Assembly (NCBI RefSeq): GCF_003815675.1
Contig: NZ_CP033918.1
Location: forward strand, 2,418,001-2,482,000
Direction of reading: 5' to 3'
From: Chryseobacterium sp. G0186
Lineage (GTDB): Bacteria > Bacteroidota > Bacteroidia > Flavobacteriales > Weeksellaceae
DNA: 64,000 bases
The position numbers were made by a program, and so were the translations under genes. The notes under the pieces were generated by a model. It was given only the letters and a program-made list of their open reading frames with translations. It was not told where the DNA came from and ran no database searches. Numbering within the stretch: the first letter of the stretch is position 1; each line of letters begins with the position of its first letter. Of the stretch, positions 9,108 to 18,374 are shown piece by piece.

Positions 9108-10535
9108 TTAAAATTTATCCCAGAATACTTTGGCTCCCTGTACATCTCCGTCTACAGATCCCCATTGTTTCACACATGCATTTGCTCTGTTTACACCATT
9201 TACACTTCCTTCATTAATTGGATAGTAAAGTCTTGTAGGTACATCTCTTGTTTCCGGTTTCACAAATACCCTGAAATCTAATCTTCTTGAGAATTCCCAC
9301 GATTCAAAACCTCTGTTATGAGCTGCAATCCAAGCCTCATTTCCGATTTTCTGCTTCCACGTTCCAGGTAATGTAGCATAAGCATGCGCAGCCACATAAG
9401 CATCACGATCTACAGCAGAAACTTTCCAGAAATCCATTGAAGCCTTGATACCATTAGTAAAATAAGTTGCTGCTGTTCCTCCAACACTATAACCTCTTTC
9501 TGCAGCTTCTGCTAACATAAAATTAACTTCTGCAGCATCAAAAAGATAAGCATAATTATCTGGTTTTAAAAGCTCACCATTCACATGTGAAAAACTTCCA
9601 TATACATTTTCAGAACCATAAATACCGCCTTCATATTGCCCTGATGGAGCTAATGTAAAGTAACTGGCACGTCTTGGGTCTGATTCAGCATTCATTGCAT
9701 TTAAATAAACATCGGATGGTATAAAATCATTTCTACCACTAGATACCATTTCTATAAAAATAGGGTTAACAAATGGGCCAGCAGCCGCAAATTTCAATCC
9801 GATATTTTCAGCATTTGTAAGCACTACACCACTAGATACAGCACTTTCAACAGTTGATTTTGCCAAAGCGTTATCTACATCAGCTAAATTTAGTCCGAGT
9901 CTCAGTTTTGTACTGTTTATAAATGCTTTAATTTTATTTTTGTCTCCTCCAAAGATTGCATCACTTGTACCAAAACCCGAAGCAGAAGAAGTTGCCAGTA
10001 AAGCAAGGGCTGCATCAGCTCTTTTGATTAGATCTGCATAAATTGTTTTCCCGTCGTCATAGGCAGGATTTGGATATTGATCAACCTTAATAGACTGAGA
10101 ATATGGAATATCTCCATAAGAGTCTACCAATACACTGTATATATATATTTCTAAAGCTTCAATGGTCGCTATTCTGCTTGCTTTAAGAGAAGCATCCCCA
10201 ATTGAATTAGTTGCTGTTTTTACCTGTTCCAATTTTAATAATTGAGCATACAGAATATTCCAATGATTATCTGGAACTCTTCTCTTTGGAAGATTATAAA
10301 CAGACTCGTCAGTATATTGAGTTTCTGACCATTGCTGAGTAAAGAATCTAAAGATATTGATGTTTACACTTGGACTGGTCATCTGTGTAACTAACCCTAA
10401 TTCTGCTGACGCAAACGTAAATTCCGGATTTACTTCTGCCGGATTTTTAGTATCCTCGTTTAACGTGGTAATGTCCCTTTCGCATGATATTAAAGCCATG
10501 CTCGCTATAAAAAGGCCTAATATTGTTTTTTTCAT
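9108..10535 (-). CDS. SusD/RagB-family outer membrane lipoprotein
   Basis: Substrate-capturing lipoprotein that caps a SusC transporter at the cell surface; 475 residues. A signal peptide ends in the lipobox L-I-S-C (Cys18). The N-terminal region D-T-K-N-P and the helical repeat core resemble the SusD-like family, and the C-terminus R-R-L-D-F-R-V-F...R-L-Y-Y-P is typical. It starts 11 bases after the susC stop, so the pair forms one operon. The ligand cannot be told: no glycosidase, peptidase or polysaccharide-utilisation gene adjoins the pair, which argues against a full carbohydrate locus; many such orphan pairs in Flavobacteriia import peptides or metal complexes (inference). Confidence 0.92.
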   Translation of the reverse strand: MKKTILGLFIASMALISCERDITTLNEDTKNPAEVNPEFTFASAELGLVTQMTSPSVNINIFRFFTQQWSETQYTDESVYNLPKRRVPDNHWNILYAQLLKLEQVKTATNSIGDASLKASRIATIEALEIYIYSVLVDSYGDIPYSQSIKVDQYPNPAYDDGKTIYADLIKRADAALALLATSSASGFGTSDAIFGGDKNKIKAFINSTKLRLGLNLADVDNALAKSTVESAVSSGVVLTNAENIGLKFAAAGPFVNPIFIEMVSSGRNDFIPSDVYLNAMNAESDPRRASYFTLAPSGQYEGGIYGSENVYGSFSHVNGELLKPDNYAYLFDAAEVNFMLAEAAERGYSVGGTAATYFTNGIKASMDFWKVSAVDRDAYVAAHAYATLPGTWKQKIGNEAWIAAHNRGFESWEFSRRLDFRVFVKPETRDVPTRLYYPINEGSVNGVNRANACVKQWGSVDGDVQGAKVFWDKF

Positions 10536-10546
10536 TTTGACTTCTT

Positions 10547-13500
10547 TTAAAAATTAACAGTAAAGTTAGCACCAATGGTTCTTGTTGTTGGCATTGCTCC
10601 GATAGAATAACCTCTTGAAAGGTTCGCCCCTTGCACCCCTGTAGCTGAACCTCCTGTGTATCCTGCTTCAGGATCTGCATAAGGTAAGTTCTTGTGAATA
10701 ATCCATAGGTTTCTACCAAAGACTCCAAACTTCATCCCCTTAATAAAGGTATTGGCGTATAAGCTTTTTGGAACATCAAAATAGATTGCGGCCTCTCTTA
10801 GCTTAATAAACGTAGCATCATATACAAATTCTCTTGCTGCATAATTTCCTGTACGTAGTAATGATCCAGACATTGTCTTTATTGGAACATTATTCTGAAC
10901 ATACTGTCCATTTTGCATTACTACCCCTGGTAATATTGCACCCGGCTCTCTGATCGCCAATGTTTCTGGATAAATACCCGTATCTGTTCCATATAACATA
11001 TCTCCGGAGAATACACTTCCTCCCTGTTGTCCGTCAATAAGGAAAGTAAAGGTAAATGCCTTGTAGCTGATACTGTTTCTTACACTCCATGTATATTGTG
11101 GCATGATATTCCCAAGTACATTGGTTTTTGAAGTTGTGATCATGTATTTTCCAGTATTTGGATCAATGATTCTTTCTCCATCAGGAGAATATACATAATC
11201 AGTTCCCCAAATTTGTCCATAAGCCTCACCTGCAGGAGCATTGAACGTTACGTCATTAACCGCTCTTCCTAGCTGTAGGTTGGTCATTCCTTCGTTAAGA
11301 CTTAAGACCTTGTTCTTATTAACAGCCCAGTTCCAGTTCATATCCCATCTGAAGTTTTCGCTCTTCACAGGAACTAAATTTAACTGAACTTCTATCCCTT
11401 TATTTTCCAACTCACCGGCATTAAACCACTTACTTGTATAACCAGATGCTCCAGAAATTGGTACTAATAGGATCTGATCTTTTGAATTTGTTTTATATAA
11501 ACTCACATCAAATCCAATTCTGTTGTTAAGGAATCTTGCTTCCATACCAACCTCTACCTCTGTAGATCTTTCAGGCTTTAGGTTAGGGTTGTTTTTATAA
11601 CTGTTTGGATCCACAATTGGGATTCCATTATATAAGTTTTTGATATTTTGAGTATCTATCAATCTGAAGTTATCTGTAGTTTTTCCAACCTGAGCCCAGT
11701 TTCCTCTTACTTTTAAGAAAGAAAGCCAGTTTTGATTGATAAGGTTAGACAACACTACAGATCCTGAAATTGATGGGTAAAAATATACATTATTACCACT
11801 TGGTAGATTTGAAGACTTATCAACACTTCCGGTACCTTCCAAGAAATAAGTATCCTGATATCCTAAGGAAATCTGACCATAAGCTCTAGGTAACGTAGCA
11901 GTAGCTGTATATTCCTGCGTAGGAACAACCTGCCCTGCAGAATTTCTAAGAGCATATAATCCTGGAACAATTAATCCTGCCCCAGATGGATCTGGTTGTG
12001 TGGAGGCATCTGTTGTTTCAATAGTATTTCTTCTTAGGGAAGTACCTAATACTCCTCCTAAATTGATCCCGTTATCAAACTTCTTGTTATAATTAGCAAA
12101 TAAGTCAAAATTGATTTCGTTGGTATATAGATTCCCTAGGTAATATCCTGACGAAGCATTAGCCTGTGGATTTAACGTTGATGGTAAACCAGGAACAATT
12201 CCAAAAGATTCCGGGTGGCTACCTACTGCTTTTCTAACTTCTGTTTTTTGGTATGCAAAATCGGATGATAATCTTCCTGTGATAGAAACGGCATTGGAAA
12301 GTTTATAGTTTAACATTCCGTACCCAAAGAATCTTGTTCTGTAATCGCTTTGGTAATTTTGGTATCGATCGAAATAAGGGTTATTCCAATATGCCGGTGC
12401 CTGGAAATTATCCGGATCATCATATCCATAAGGGTTCCATGTTATGTTTTGTCCACCTGTTCCAAAATAGGCATCTTTCAGTTGAAGAATATCAACATTG
12501 GTTTGCCACCATTGTCTGAATCCTGTAAGAATATTATCATTATACCCTGTGCTATTTCTACCTACCGTATTCTGCATGGTTAAGGAAGAATAAACTGAGG
12601 CAGTAAGCTTATCAGTTACTTTGTAATCAAATTTTGCAGAAATTGTATTTTTCTTTTGTTCAGAATTTGGAAGAACCCCTGTAGTGATGAAGTTATTATA
12701 GTTAAGTAAAATACCTCCGTTTTCATTTCCTTTTTCAATGGTAACTGAATTTGAAGTAGTCTGTGCACTTTCAAAGAAATCAACCGGAGTATGTTTCGCG
12801 GCAACCCAAGGAGTTGCTTTATGATATCCTGGCAATTGTGGATACAATGAATACCATTGATAAACCATTAGATTCGGATCAAAAGCTGCTCCTACTGAAG
12901 CATCATTACTTGTTCCTACTACAAGATCCATAATGCCATCTCCATCAACATCTCTTTTCAGAAAAGTAGAAGCTGGCCCATACCCTGCTCCATATTTATT
13001 TTGATATTTTGCAAATGTAGATCGATCAATTTCTCCGTATTGGTATTCTGTGGAAAGGGTAACTCCCCATTCATTGTCTTTTCGGGATTTTCCTTTTTTG
13101 GTAGTAATTACTACAACCCCTGATGAAGCTCTTTCTCCGTATAAAGCAGAAGCGGCAGCACCTTTTAGAACGTTAACACTTTCAATATCATTGGGGTTTA
13201 AGTCAGAGATTGAGTTACCTCCGTCAAAAATAGTATAAGCCCCGGAAATGGTACTGTTGTTATTACTGATGGGAACCCCATCTACTACGAAAAGAGCCTG
13301 GTTATTTCCTCCAATGGACTTCATCCCCCTGATCACAACACTGGAGGCTCCTCCAAAGTTGGAACTGGTGACTACCTGAACCCCTGCAGCTTTACCCGCC
13401 ATCTGACTGGAAACGTTTCCTGTATTCGCTCCTTCTCTCAAAACATCTCCCTTAATTTCCTGAGATGCATATCCAAGTGCCTTTTTTTCTCTTTTAATCC

Positions 13501-13627
13501 CGAGTGCTGTTACTACCACGCCCTCGATTTCTTTTGTTTTAACAGTATCTTTCTTTTCTTGGGCATTGGCCACCGCAATAGAAGAAGACAATACTAGAAC
13601 AAGAAGACCTGTTGTTAGTTTCTTCAT
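10547..13627 (-). CDS. SusC/RagA-family TonB-linked outer membrane transporter
   Basis: TonB-dependent importer, 1,026 residues, forming the channel under the SusD lipoprotein encoded next. Seen: a signal peptide (residues 1-22), a TonB-box-like E-G-V-V-V-T-A, a plug domain (about 45-165) with the SusC-type motifs V-I-R-G, F-V-V-D-G-V-P and N-V-L-K-G-A-A-A-S-A-L-Y-G, and a 22-strand-type barrel ending in F-T-V-N-F. The N-terminal carboxypeptidase-regulatory-like domain usually ahead of the plug in polysaccharide SusC proteins is absent, so it is a short variant. The operon is susC-susD with a terminator after susD. Confidence 0.95.
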   Translation of the reverse strand: MKKLTTGLLVLVLSSSIAVANAQEKKDTVKTKEIEGVVVTALGIKREKKALGYASQEIKGDVLREGANTGNVSSQMAGKAAGVQVVTSSNFGGASSVVIRGMKSIGGNNQALFVVDGVPISNNNSTISGAYTIFDGGNSISDLNPNDIESVNVLKGAAASALYGERASSGVVVITTKKGKSRKDNEWGVTLSTEYQYGEIDRSTFAKYQNKYGAGYGPASTFLKRDVDGDGIMDLVVGTSNDASVGAAFDPNLMVYQWYSLYPQLPGYHKATPWVAAKHTPVDFFESAQTTSNSVTIEKGNENGGILLNYNNFITTGVLPNSEQKKNTISAKFDYKVTDKLTASVYSSLTMQNTVGRNSTGYNDNILTGFRQWWQTNVDILQLKDAYFGTGGQNITWNPYGYDDPDNFQAPAYWNNPYFDRYQNYQSDYRTRFFGYGMLNYKLSNAVSITGRLSSDFAYQKTEVRKAVGSHPESFGIVPGLPSTLNPQANASSGYYLGNLYTNEINFDLFANYNKKFDNGINLGGVLGTSLRRNTIETTDASTQPDPSGAGLIVPGLYALRNSAGQVVPTQEYTATATLPRAYGQISLGYQDTYFLEGTGSVDKSSNLPSGNNVYFYPSISGSVVLSNLINQNWLSFLKVRGNWAQVGKTTDNFRLIDTQNIKNLYNGIPIVDPNSYKNNPNLKPERSTEVEVGMEARFLNNRIGFDVSLYKTNSKDQILLVPISGASGYTSKWFNAGELENKGIEVQLNLVPVKSENFRWDMNWNWAVNKNKVLSLNEGMTNLQLGRAVNDVTFNAPAGEAYGQIWGTDYVYSPDGERIIDPNTGKYMITTSKTNVLGNIMPQYTWSVRNSISYKAFTFTFLIDGQQGGSVFSGDMLYGTDTGIYPETLAIREPGAILPGVVMQNGQYVQNNVPIKTMSGSLLRTGNYAAREFVYDATFIKLREAAIYFDVPKSLYANTFIKGMKFGVFGRNLWIIHKNLPYADPEAGYTGGSATGVQGANLSRGYSIGAMPTTRTIGANFTVNF

Positions 13628-14236
13628 ATCAAATTAATTTTGTACCCTACAAATTTGTAAAACTTTCTTAACAACACAAAGGAATTTTTAAAAAAAATAT
13701 TTATTATTCAATAATTACCAATAAAAACAATAAATAAAATATTAAATTTTGTTAAAAACACATTTTTTAACAAAAACAAAAAAAATTAATCGATATTTCT
13801 TTTCATAAACATCAACAACATCAATTATTGACAGCATCTATAAAGATTCATTCTAAATAACACAATAACAATTTGGTTTACAGTAATATAAATCACATTT
13901 ATTAGAATAATTTTAACATACATCCAGCATATACCATGTTAAGCATAAGGTTATATTCCTGTCAAAAAAGAGAAAAACAGTCTACAAACAAAGATGAACT
14001 TGCAATAATTACAAGAAAAAAAGCAATGTCTATACAAATAAGTTCATACAGCAAAAGCATCCATAAAAGATCATTAAAAAAATTGAATATTTTTCACTAC
14101 AAGGATAAAAATACAGATAACTCTCATAGCTTAATAATTCAATCAATTTTACATTCAGAAACTAATAAAACAATTAAAACATAAGCCAGAAAATTTGTTT
14201 TTTTTAATTTTACAACTTCTTATATCTTATATAAAC
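13628..14236. other. AT-rich gap between divergent susC and rnhB
   Basis: About 600 bases, strongly AT-rich, rich in A runs and AAACA/AACA words. It must carry the promoters of susC (minus) and rnhB (plus), but no full TAnnTTTG match was found by eye. A plus-strand open frame of 82 codons at 13936-14184 has no recognisable product, signal or coding bias and is not called as a gene. Confidence 0.5.
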
Positions 14237-14821
14237 ATGGAATTATTACACAAGTGGACGGACAACTACATCGAAGCAGGATGTGATGAAGTGGGAAGAG
14301 GCTGTTTAAGCGGGCCTGTTGTTGCCGCAGCTGTTATTTTAGATGACAATTTTAAACAAAGCCTTGTCAATGATTCAAAAAAGCTAACGTTTAAAACAAG
14401 AATGGAACTGGATAGCTACATCAAAGATAATGTAAAGAACTATGCCATTGCTGAACTTCCTCCTTCATTTATTGATGAACACAACATTCTAAATGCGAGT
14501 ATCCATGCCATGCACAAAGCATTGGATCAGCTCACTATAACCCCTGAACTTATCCTAGTGGACGGAAATAAGTTTCATCCTTACAATTATATTCCTCACC
14601 AATGTATCATTAAAGGAGATTCAAAGGTGTTATCTATAGCCGCAGCTTCAATTCTTGCTAAAAACTACAGAGATAAGCTAATGATTGAACTTCATGAGGA
14701 ATACCCAGAATATGGCTGGAATACCAATTTCGGATATGCTACCAAAAAACATCAGGAAGCTCTTATCAAGCATGGTCCTACCCAATACCACAGACAATCA
14801 TTCCGACTTAAATACGATTAA
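14237..14821 (+). CDS. rnhB: Ribonuclease HII
   Basis: Removes RNA from RNA/DNA hybrids and misincorporated ribonucleotides; 194 residues, the usual size. Motif I, C-D-E-V-G-R-G at 16-22, supplies the first two acidic metal ligands; L-V-D-G-N-K and the following G-D-S-K region supply motifs II-III; N-F-G-Y-A-T-K-K-H and R-x-S-F form the C-terminal part. ATG 14237 is preferred over an in-frame non-ATG start 14 codons upstream, because the upstream residues are hydrophobic and unlike the family. Terminator at 14873-14907. Confidence 0.96.
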   Translation: MELLHKWTDNYIEAGCDEVGRGCLSGPVVAAAVILDDNFKQSLVNDSKKLTFKTRMELDSYIKDNVKNYAIAELPPSFIDEHNILNASIHAMHKALDQLTITPELILVDGNKFHPYNYIPHQCIIKGDSKVLSIAAASILAKNYRDKLMIELHEEYPEYGWNTNFGYATKKHQEALIKHGPTQYHRQSFRLKYD

Positions 14822-14872
14822 AAAACAAGCAAAAGCTATAATGGCCTTTAGATTTCTAAAGTTCAGTTAAAT

Positions 14873-14907
14873 AAAAAAAGAGAAGCAAAATTTGCTTCTC
14901 TTTTTTT
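14873..14907. terminator. Bidirectional terminator, formerly shared by rnhB and yidC
   Basis: Stem GAGAAGCAAA (14880-14889) with TTTGCTTCTC (14891-14900), seven A before and seven T after, so it works in both directions. It lies 52 bases after rnhB. Removing the inserted IS element would place it about 30 bases beyond the yidC stop, so it probably ended yidC as well before the insertion. Confidence 0.9.
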
Positions 14908-14921
14908 ATTATAGATTTGTC

Positions 14922-14941
14922 TAGTCCTGAAATAGCGATAC
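14922..14941 (+). repeat. Left terminal inverted repeat of the IS3 element
   Basis: Starts TAGTCCTGAAA and ends GATAC. Compared with the right end read in reverse (TAGTCCTGAAAA...GATAC) the first 11 bases and the GATAC match; the middle differs. Confidence 0.88.
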
Positions 14942-14957
14942 ACAAAAACAAAACGTT

Positions 14958-15392
14958 ATGGAAGAACAATTAAGGTCAGTGTACATCAAGCGTACACAGA
15001 AAGATTACAGTTTAAGTTTAAAACTTCAAATAGTAAAAGAAGTTGAATCTGGTGAATCGACCATTAGTACTTGTCGCAAGAAATATGGTATACAATCCCA
15101 CGGGACTATTTTAAATTGGCTCAGAAAATATGGTAACTTTGATTGGGAAAACCAAAGACCTTATGCCATGGAAAAGACACCTGAACAACGTATTATGGAA
15201 TTGGAAGCTGAAGTTAAGCTTCTTGAAAAACAGAAAGCCTTCTTGGAAAAACAGGCTTATATTGCTGATAAAAAAGCTATATTTTTTGATATGATGATTG
15301 ATCTTGCAGAGAAAGAATATCGCATTGATATTCGAAAAAACTCACCACCCGAACAATCGATGACTTCCGCAGTAAGGAAAAAGAAACTTTGA
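14958..15392 (+). CDS. IS3-family transposase OrfA
   Basis: DNA-binding subunit of the transposase, 144 residues. An N-terminal helix-turn-helix (about residues 15-60, S-L-S-L-K-L-Q-I-V-K-E-V then S-H-G-T-I-L-N-W-L-R-K-Y-G) recognises the terminal repeats; a leucine-zipper-like helix follows (M-E-L-E-A-E-V-K-L-L-E-K-Q-K, about 74-87). Its end overlaps orfB by four bases in the -1 frame. An A-rich stretch, GGAAAAAG, just before the stop could serve as a slip site for an OrfAB fusion, although it is not the classic A6G. Confidence 0.93.
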   Translation: MEEQLRSVYIKRTQKDYSLSLKLQIVKEVESGESTISTCRKKYGIQSHGTILNWLRKYGNFDWENQRPYAMEKTPEQRIMELEAEVKLLEKQKAFLEKQAYIADKKAIFFDMMIDLAEKEYRIDIRKNSPPEQSMTSAVRKKKL

Positions 15393-16258
15393 TTTTTACT
15401 TGTGGATTGTTAGGGTTAAATAGACAAATCTATTATAGAAGTATCAAGCGTACAGAAGTTTGTAGGAATAGGGCTTCAGAGGTTGTAGAACTGGTAGAGT
15501 GTGTTCGTATTAAAATGCCCCGATTAGGAGGCAGAAAACTATATTTTATTTTAAAAGAATCCCTAGGTTCTATCAAAGTAGGAAGAGATAAATTCTTTGA
15601 CATCCTAAGAGCGAATCATTTATTGATTGTCCCCAGGAAAAATTACCATGTTACGACCAACTCCCATCATCGCTTCAGAAAGCATAAAAATTTGATTCTG
15701 GACTATCAGATCACAAAACCCAACCAGGTTTGGGTTGCTGATATTACTTACATAGGGGACAGAAAAAGCCCAAGCTATTTAAGCTTAATAACGGATGCTT
15801 ATTCCAAGAAAATAGTGGGACATTTTGTAGCAGATAATTTAAATACAGAAAGTAGTCTTATCGCATTGAAAAGAGCTTTAAAGAAACACAAAGGTATGGT
15901 AGGCCCATTAATTCATCATTCTGATCGTGGCTTACAATACTGCTCGAATGAATATCAGAAAGTCTTGCAAAAACATCAATTAAAATGCAGCATGACACAA
16001 AACTCAGATCCTTATGAAAATGCAATAGCAGAGAGGATAAATGGTATTTTAAAGCATGAATTTAATATTGATAGACATCATATAAACAATGCGTTAAGAA
16101 GAAAATTAGTGGATGAATCCATTGAAACCTATAATAATCTACGTCCTCATTTTTCAAATTATTATCTAACCCCAAATCAAATGCATAAACAGACAAAAAT
16201 TAAAATGAGAACTTATAAAAATAAAAACCAAAGCAAAAGAAAATTTGCTCTGGTTTAA
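15389..16258 (+). CDS. IS3-family transposase OrfB (DDE integrase core)
   Basis: Catalytic subunit, 289 residues. An HTH_21-like N-terminal part (R-I-K-M-P-R-L-G-G-R-K-L) is followed by the rve/integrase core. The DDE residues are visible: Asp in W-V-A-D-I-T-Y, Asp in H-H-S-D-R-G, and Glu in A-I-A-E-R-I-N-G exactly 35 residues after the second Asp. The apparent start is TTG 15389 in the -1 frame relative to orfA, so production probably depends on ribosomal frameshifting rather than independent initiation. The frame is intact and no catalytic residue is lost. Confidence 0.94.
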   Translation: MIFTCGLLGLNRQIYYRSIKRTEVCRNRASEVVELVECVRIKMPRLGGRKLYFILKESLGSIKVGRDKFFDILRANHLLIVPRKNYHVTTNSHHRFRKHKNLILDYQITKPNQVWVADITYIGDRKSPSYLSLITDAYSKKIVGHFVADNLNTESSLIALKRALKKHKGMVGPLIHHSDRGLQYCSNEYQKVLQKHQLKCSMTQNSDPYENAIAERINGILKHEFNIDRHHINNALRRKLVDESIETYNNLRPHFSNYYLTPNQMHKQTKIKMRTYKNKNQSKRKFALV

Positions 16259-16282
16259 TTATTTATTTTTGTCCTATAATCT

Positions 16283-16302
16283 GTATCAGATTTTCAGGAC
16301 TA
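16283..16302 (-). repeat. Right terminal inverted repeat of the IS3 element
   Basis: Ends ...TTTTCAGGACTA; its reverse complement matches the left end over TAGTCCTGAAA and GATAC. The next bases, GTC, are the right copy of the target duplication. Confidence 0.88.
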
Positions 16303-16307
16303 GTCAA

Positions 16308-18107
16308 TTATTTCTTTCTATTTTTCTGTTGCTCTTGAGCCTGTTGTTGCTGTTGAGCTTTTTCCATCATTTCTCTCATTCGCTTCTGGAACTTCCCTTC
16401 TGTTTTCGGCTTTTCCTTATTCGCTTGAATCTGTGCATGAATTTTCTTTTCATCTAAAATCACATACTTAATAACAAGGATGATTAAAATGTTAATCGCA
16501 TTCGATACAAAATAATACCATGAAAGACCAGATGCTGAAGTATTCAGGAAGAATAGGAATGTAATTGGGAAAATGTACATTAACACTTTCATATTTGGCA
16601 TTCCCTCTTGCTGTGGCTGCTGCATATTTCCTGAAGTCATCACCGTATAAATAAGGATAACAATAGTACATGCTAATGCAAAAACACTCAAGTGATCACC
16701 CAAGAAAGGAATTTTAAATGGTAATTTGATCAAGTCGTCATAGGCAGTTAAATCTTTTGCAAACCAGAATCCCTGCCCTCTCAAATCAATAAAGTTCGGG
16801 AAGAAACGGAATAAGGCATAGAAGATAGGAATCTGAACCAATGCCGGTAAACATCCCGCCATCTGATTCACTCCGGCTTTTCTGTAAACCTCCATAGTAG
16901 CCTGCTGCTTCTTCATTGGATCTGCATCCTTGAATTTAGCATTCACCTCATCAATTTCCGGACGAATCACTTTCATCATAGCACTCAGCTTATGCTGCTT
17001 GTACATAATTGGTGAAAGGATTAATTTTACAATAATGGTCATTAAGAAAATTACCCAACCTGCAGTTAGTCCCCAATCAGCGATAAGGTTATACATCGGC
17101 ATAAAGAAACCACGGTTCATCCACCCGATGAATGACCAACCTAATGGAAGAATCTCATCAAAGTTTTTATCGTAAGACTTCAATAATTTCAAGTCTAATG
17201 GCATGAAGTACCAAGTAAAGTCCTGGTTTAATTCACTTCCGGTCATCTGAACAAAACCTTCATAGTTCAGTTTTTTCAGATATTCACCTTCTTCAACGTT
17301 CTCCTGATTTCCTTTACTTTGAGTAAATCCGTTCTTTGCTTCAATCACAGAAGCGAAAAACTGTTGTTTTACCCCAATCCAGTTAAGCGTCTCTTTTTCC
17401 TCATCCATGGTTGTTCTTCCATCATAATCATAATCTTTATAATTATTAAATGCATAAGAGAATTCTGAGTGAGATTGCTCCTGAGCTCTACCTTTTTCTA
17501 AGTTTCTTACGTTATAATCCCAGATAAAATCTGCTTTATTATCAGAAGTAACATTGGCTAAACCTTGAGTTCTTACTTTAAAATCTAATGTATATTTATC
17601 TAATAAAGTATAGATAAACTGGATAACAGCACCATTATAGTTTGCTGTCATGGTTACAGCATTGCCATTAACAGCAGGTGAGAAAACTAAGTTTTTAGTA
17701 TTGATAACCTTCCCTGTCTTGTCCTTAAACTGGAAACCGTAGTTTGAGTTATTTTTATTAATCAGATAAAGCGGAAGATCAGCCTGATCTGTTTTATGGT
17801 CATATGCCTTATATTCGGAAAGCTGAACTTTAGAAACCTGTCCTCCTAAACTTGAGAATTCTATATTTAATTCTTTATTTGACAGATTAGCTGTCTGAAT
17901 GGAGCCAGGAGTCACATTTGGATTGATATTATTTGCCTGAGTTTGTTTTACGGCATTTTTTACCTGTTCTGTTTTTTGCTGCTGAGCTTTCAACTCCTCT
18001 TCTTTAGCCTGCTTGTTCTGGAAATAGAACATAAAGCCGAAGAGAACCAGGCATAAAACCGCGAAACTAATCATCTGCTTCTTATCGATTCCGTTGTTTT
18101 GTTGCAT
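16308..18107 (-). CDS. yidC: YidC membrane protein insertase
   Basis: Inserts and folds inner-membrane proteins, alone or with Sec; 599 residues. An N-terminal helix (about 8-24) is followed by a large periplasmic beta domain (about 75-340), then the conserved five-helix insertase core with G-W-x-F-x-x-M and W-G-L-T-A-G-W motifs and a Lys/Gln-rich tail. ATG 18107 (M-Q-Q-N-N-G-I-D-K-K-Q) is chosen over an in-frame ATG 14 codons upstream, which would put a charged extension ahead of the signal anchor. The IS3 element now lies five bases past the stop, separating yidC from its likely terminator. Promoter element at 18170-18177. Confidence 0.96.
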   Translation of the reverse strand: MQQNNGIDKKQMISFAVLCLVLFGFMFYFQNKQAKEEELKAQQQKTEQVKNAVKQTQANNINPNVTPGSIQTANLSNKELNIEFSSLGGQVSKVQLSEYKAYDHKTDQADLPLYLINKNNSNYGFQFKDKTGKVINTKNLVFSPAVNGNAVTMTANYNGAVIQFIYTLLDKYTLDFKVRTQGLANVTSDNKADFIWDYNVRNLEKGRAQEQSHSEFSYAFNNYKDYDYDGRTTMDEEKETLNWIGVKQQFFASVIEAKNGFTQSKGNQENVEEGEYLKKLNYEGFVQMTGSELNQDFTWYFMPLDLKLLKSYDKNFDEILPLGWSFIGWMNRGFFMPMYNLIADWGLTAGWVIFLMTIIVKLILSPIMYKQHKLSAMMKVIRPEIDEVNAKFKDADPMKKQQATMEVYRKAGVNQMAGCLPALVQIPIFYALFRFFPNFIDLRGQGFWFAKDLTAYDDLIKLPFKIPFLGDHLSVFALACTIVILIYTVMTSGNMQQPQQEGMPNMKVLMYIFPITFLFFLNTSASGLSWYYFVSNAINILIILVIKYVILDEKKIHAQIQANKEKPKTEGKFQKRMREMMEKAQQQQQAQEQQKNRKK

Positions 18108-18169
18108 TTTATTTTTATTAAAAATTTTAAATTTTATGAAGTACTCCAAAGACGTACTTTTCGAGCTGA

Positions 18170-18177
18170 CAAAAATA
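18170..18177 (-). promoter_or_regulatory. yidC promoter -7 element
   Basis: Minus-strand TATTTTTG fits TAnnTTTG, about 65 bases before the yidC ATG. Between it and the start, AAGTAC/GTACTT (about 18139-18159) could form a small hairpin in the leader. Confidence 0.45.
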
Positions 18178-18223
18178 CTGTTTTTTTATCAAAACTCTAT
18201 GCTTTACTATGTTACTATATAAC

Positions 18224-18255
18224 AAACTCAAGCTGAGAATAATCAGCCTGAGTTT
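18224..18255 (-). terminator. Probable terminator of pyrG
   Basis: Imperfect hairpin, AAACTCA and GCTGA arms pairing with TCAGC and TGAGTTT around a six-base loop with one mismatch, followed on the minus strand by a weak T-rich run. It lies between the pyrG stop and the yidC promoter, the right place to separate the two transcripts. Confidence 0.55.
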
Positions 18256-18374
18256 ATTAGTAGACGTTTATGATAAAAAATTACCTTAATTCTTTTTATT
18301 CAGACGTTTTAGTATCTTCCATCGGGTTGAATGGAATCTTCTTATTCCACTTTTCCATACTAAAACATTCTATT

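Larger units (their letters stand above)
14922..16302 (+). mobile_element. Complete IS3-family insertion sequence, 1,381 bp
   Basis: Two overlapping frames (orfA, orfB), imperfect terminal inverted repeats beginning TAGTCCTGAAA, and a 3-bp target duplication GTC (14919-14921 and 16303-16305) define the ends. Size, two-frame layout, the DDE catalytic triad and the 3-bp duplication fit the IS3 family. Both frames are intact, so the element may be active. It landed in the gap between the rnhB terminator and the yidC stop, five bases from the latter. Confidence 0.93.

Noticed and set aside
12334..12583. Plus-strand frames inside susC
   Set aside because: Shadows of a strongly coding minus-strand gene.
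13936..14184. 82-codon plus-strand frame upstream of rnhB
   Set aside because: Lys/Ser/Ile-rich translation of AT-rich spacer, no motif, signal or conserved look; kept as intergenic.
18296..18358. 20-codon minus-strand frame between pyrG and yidC
   Set aside because: Has an ATG and stop but no recognisable motif; too short to support without comparative data.
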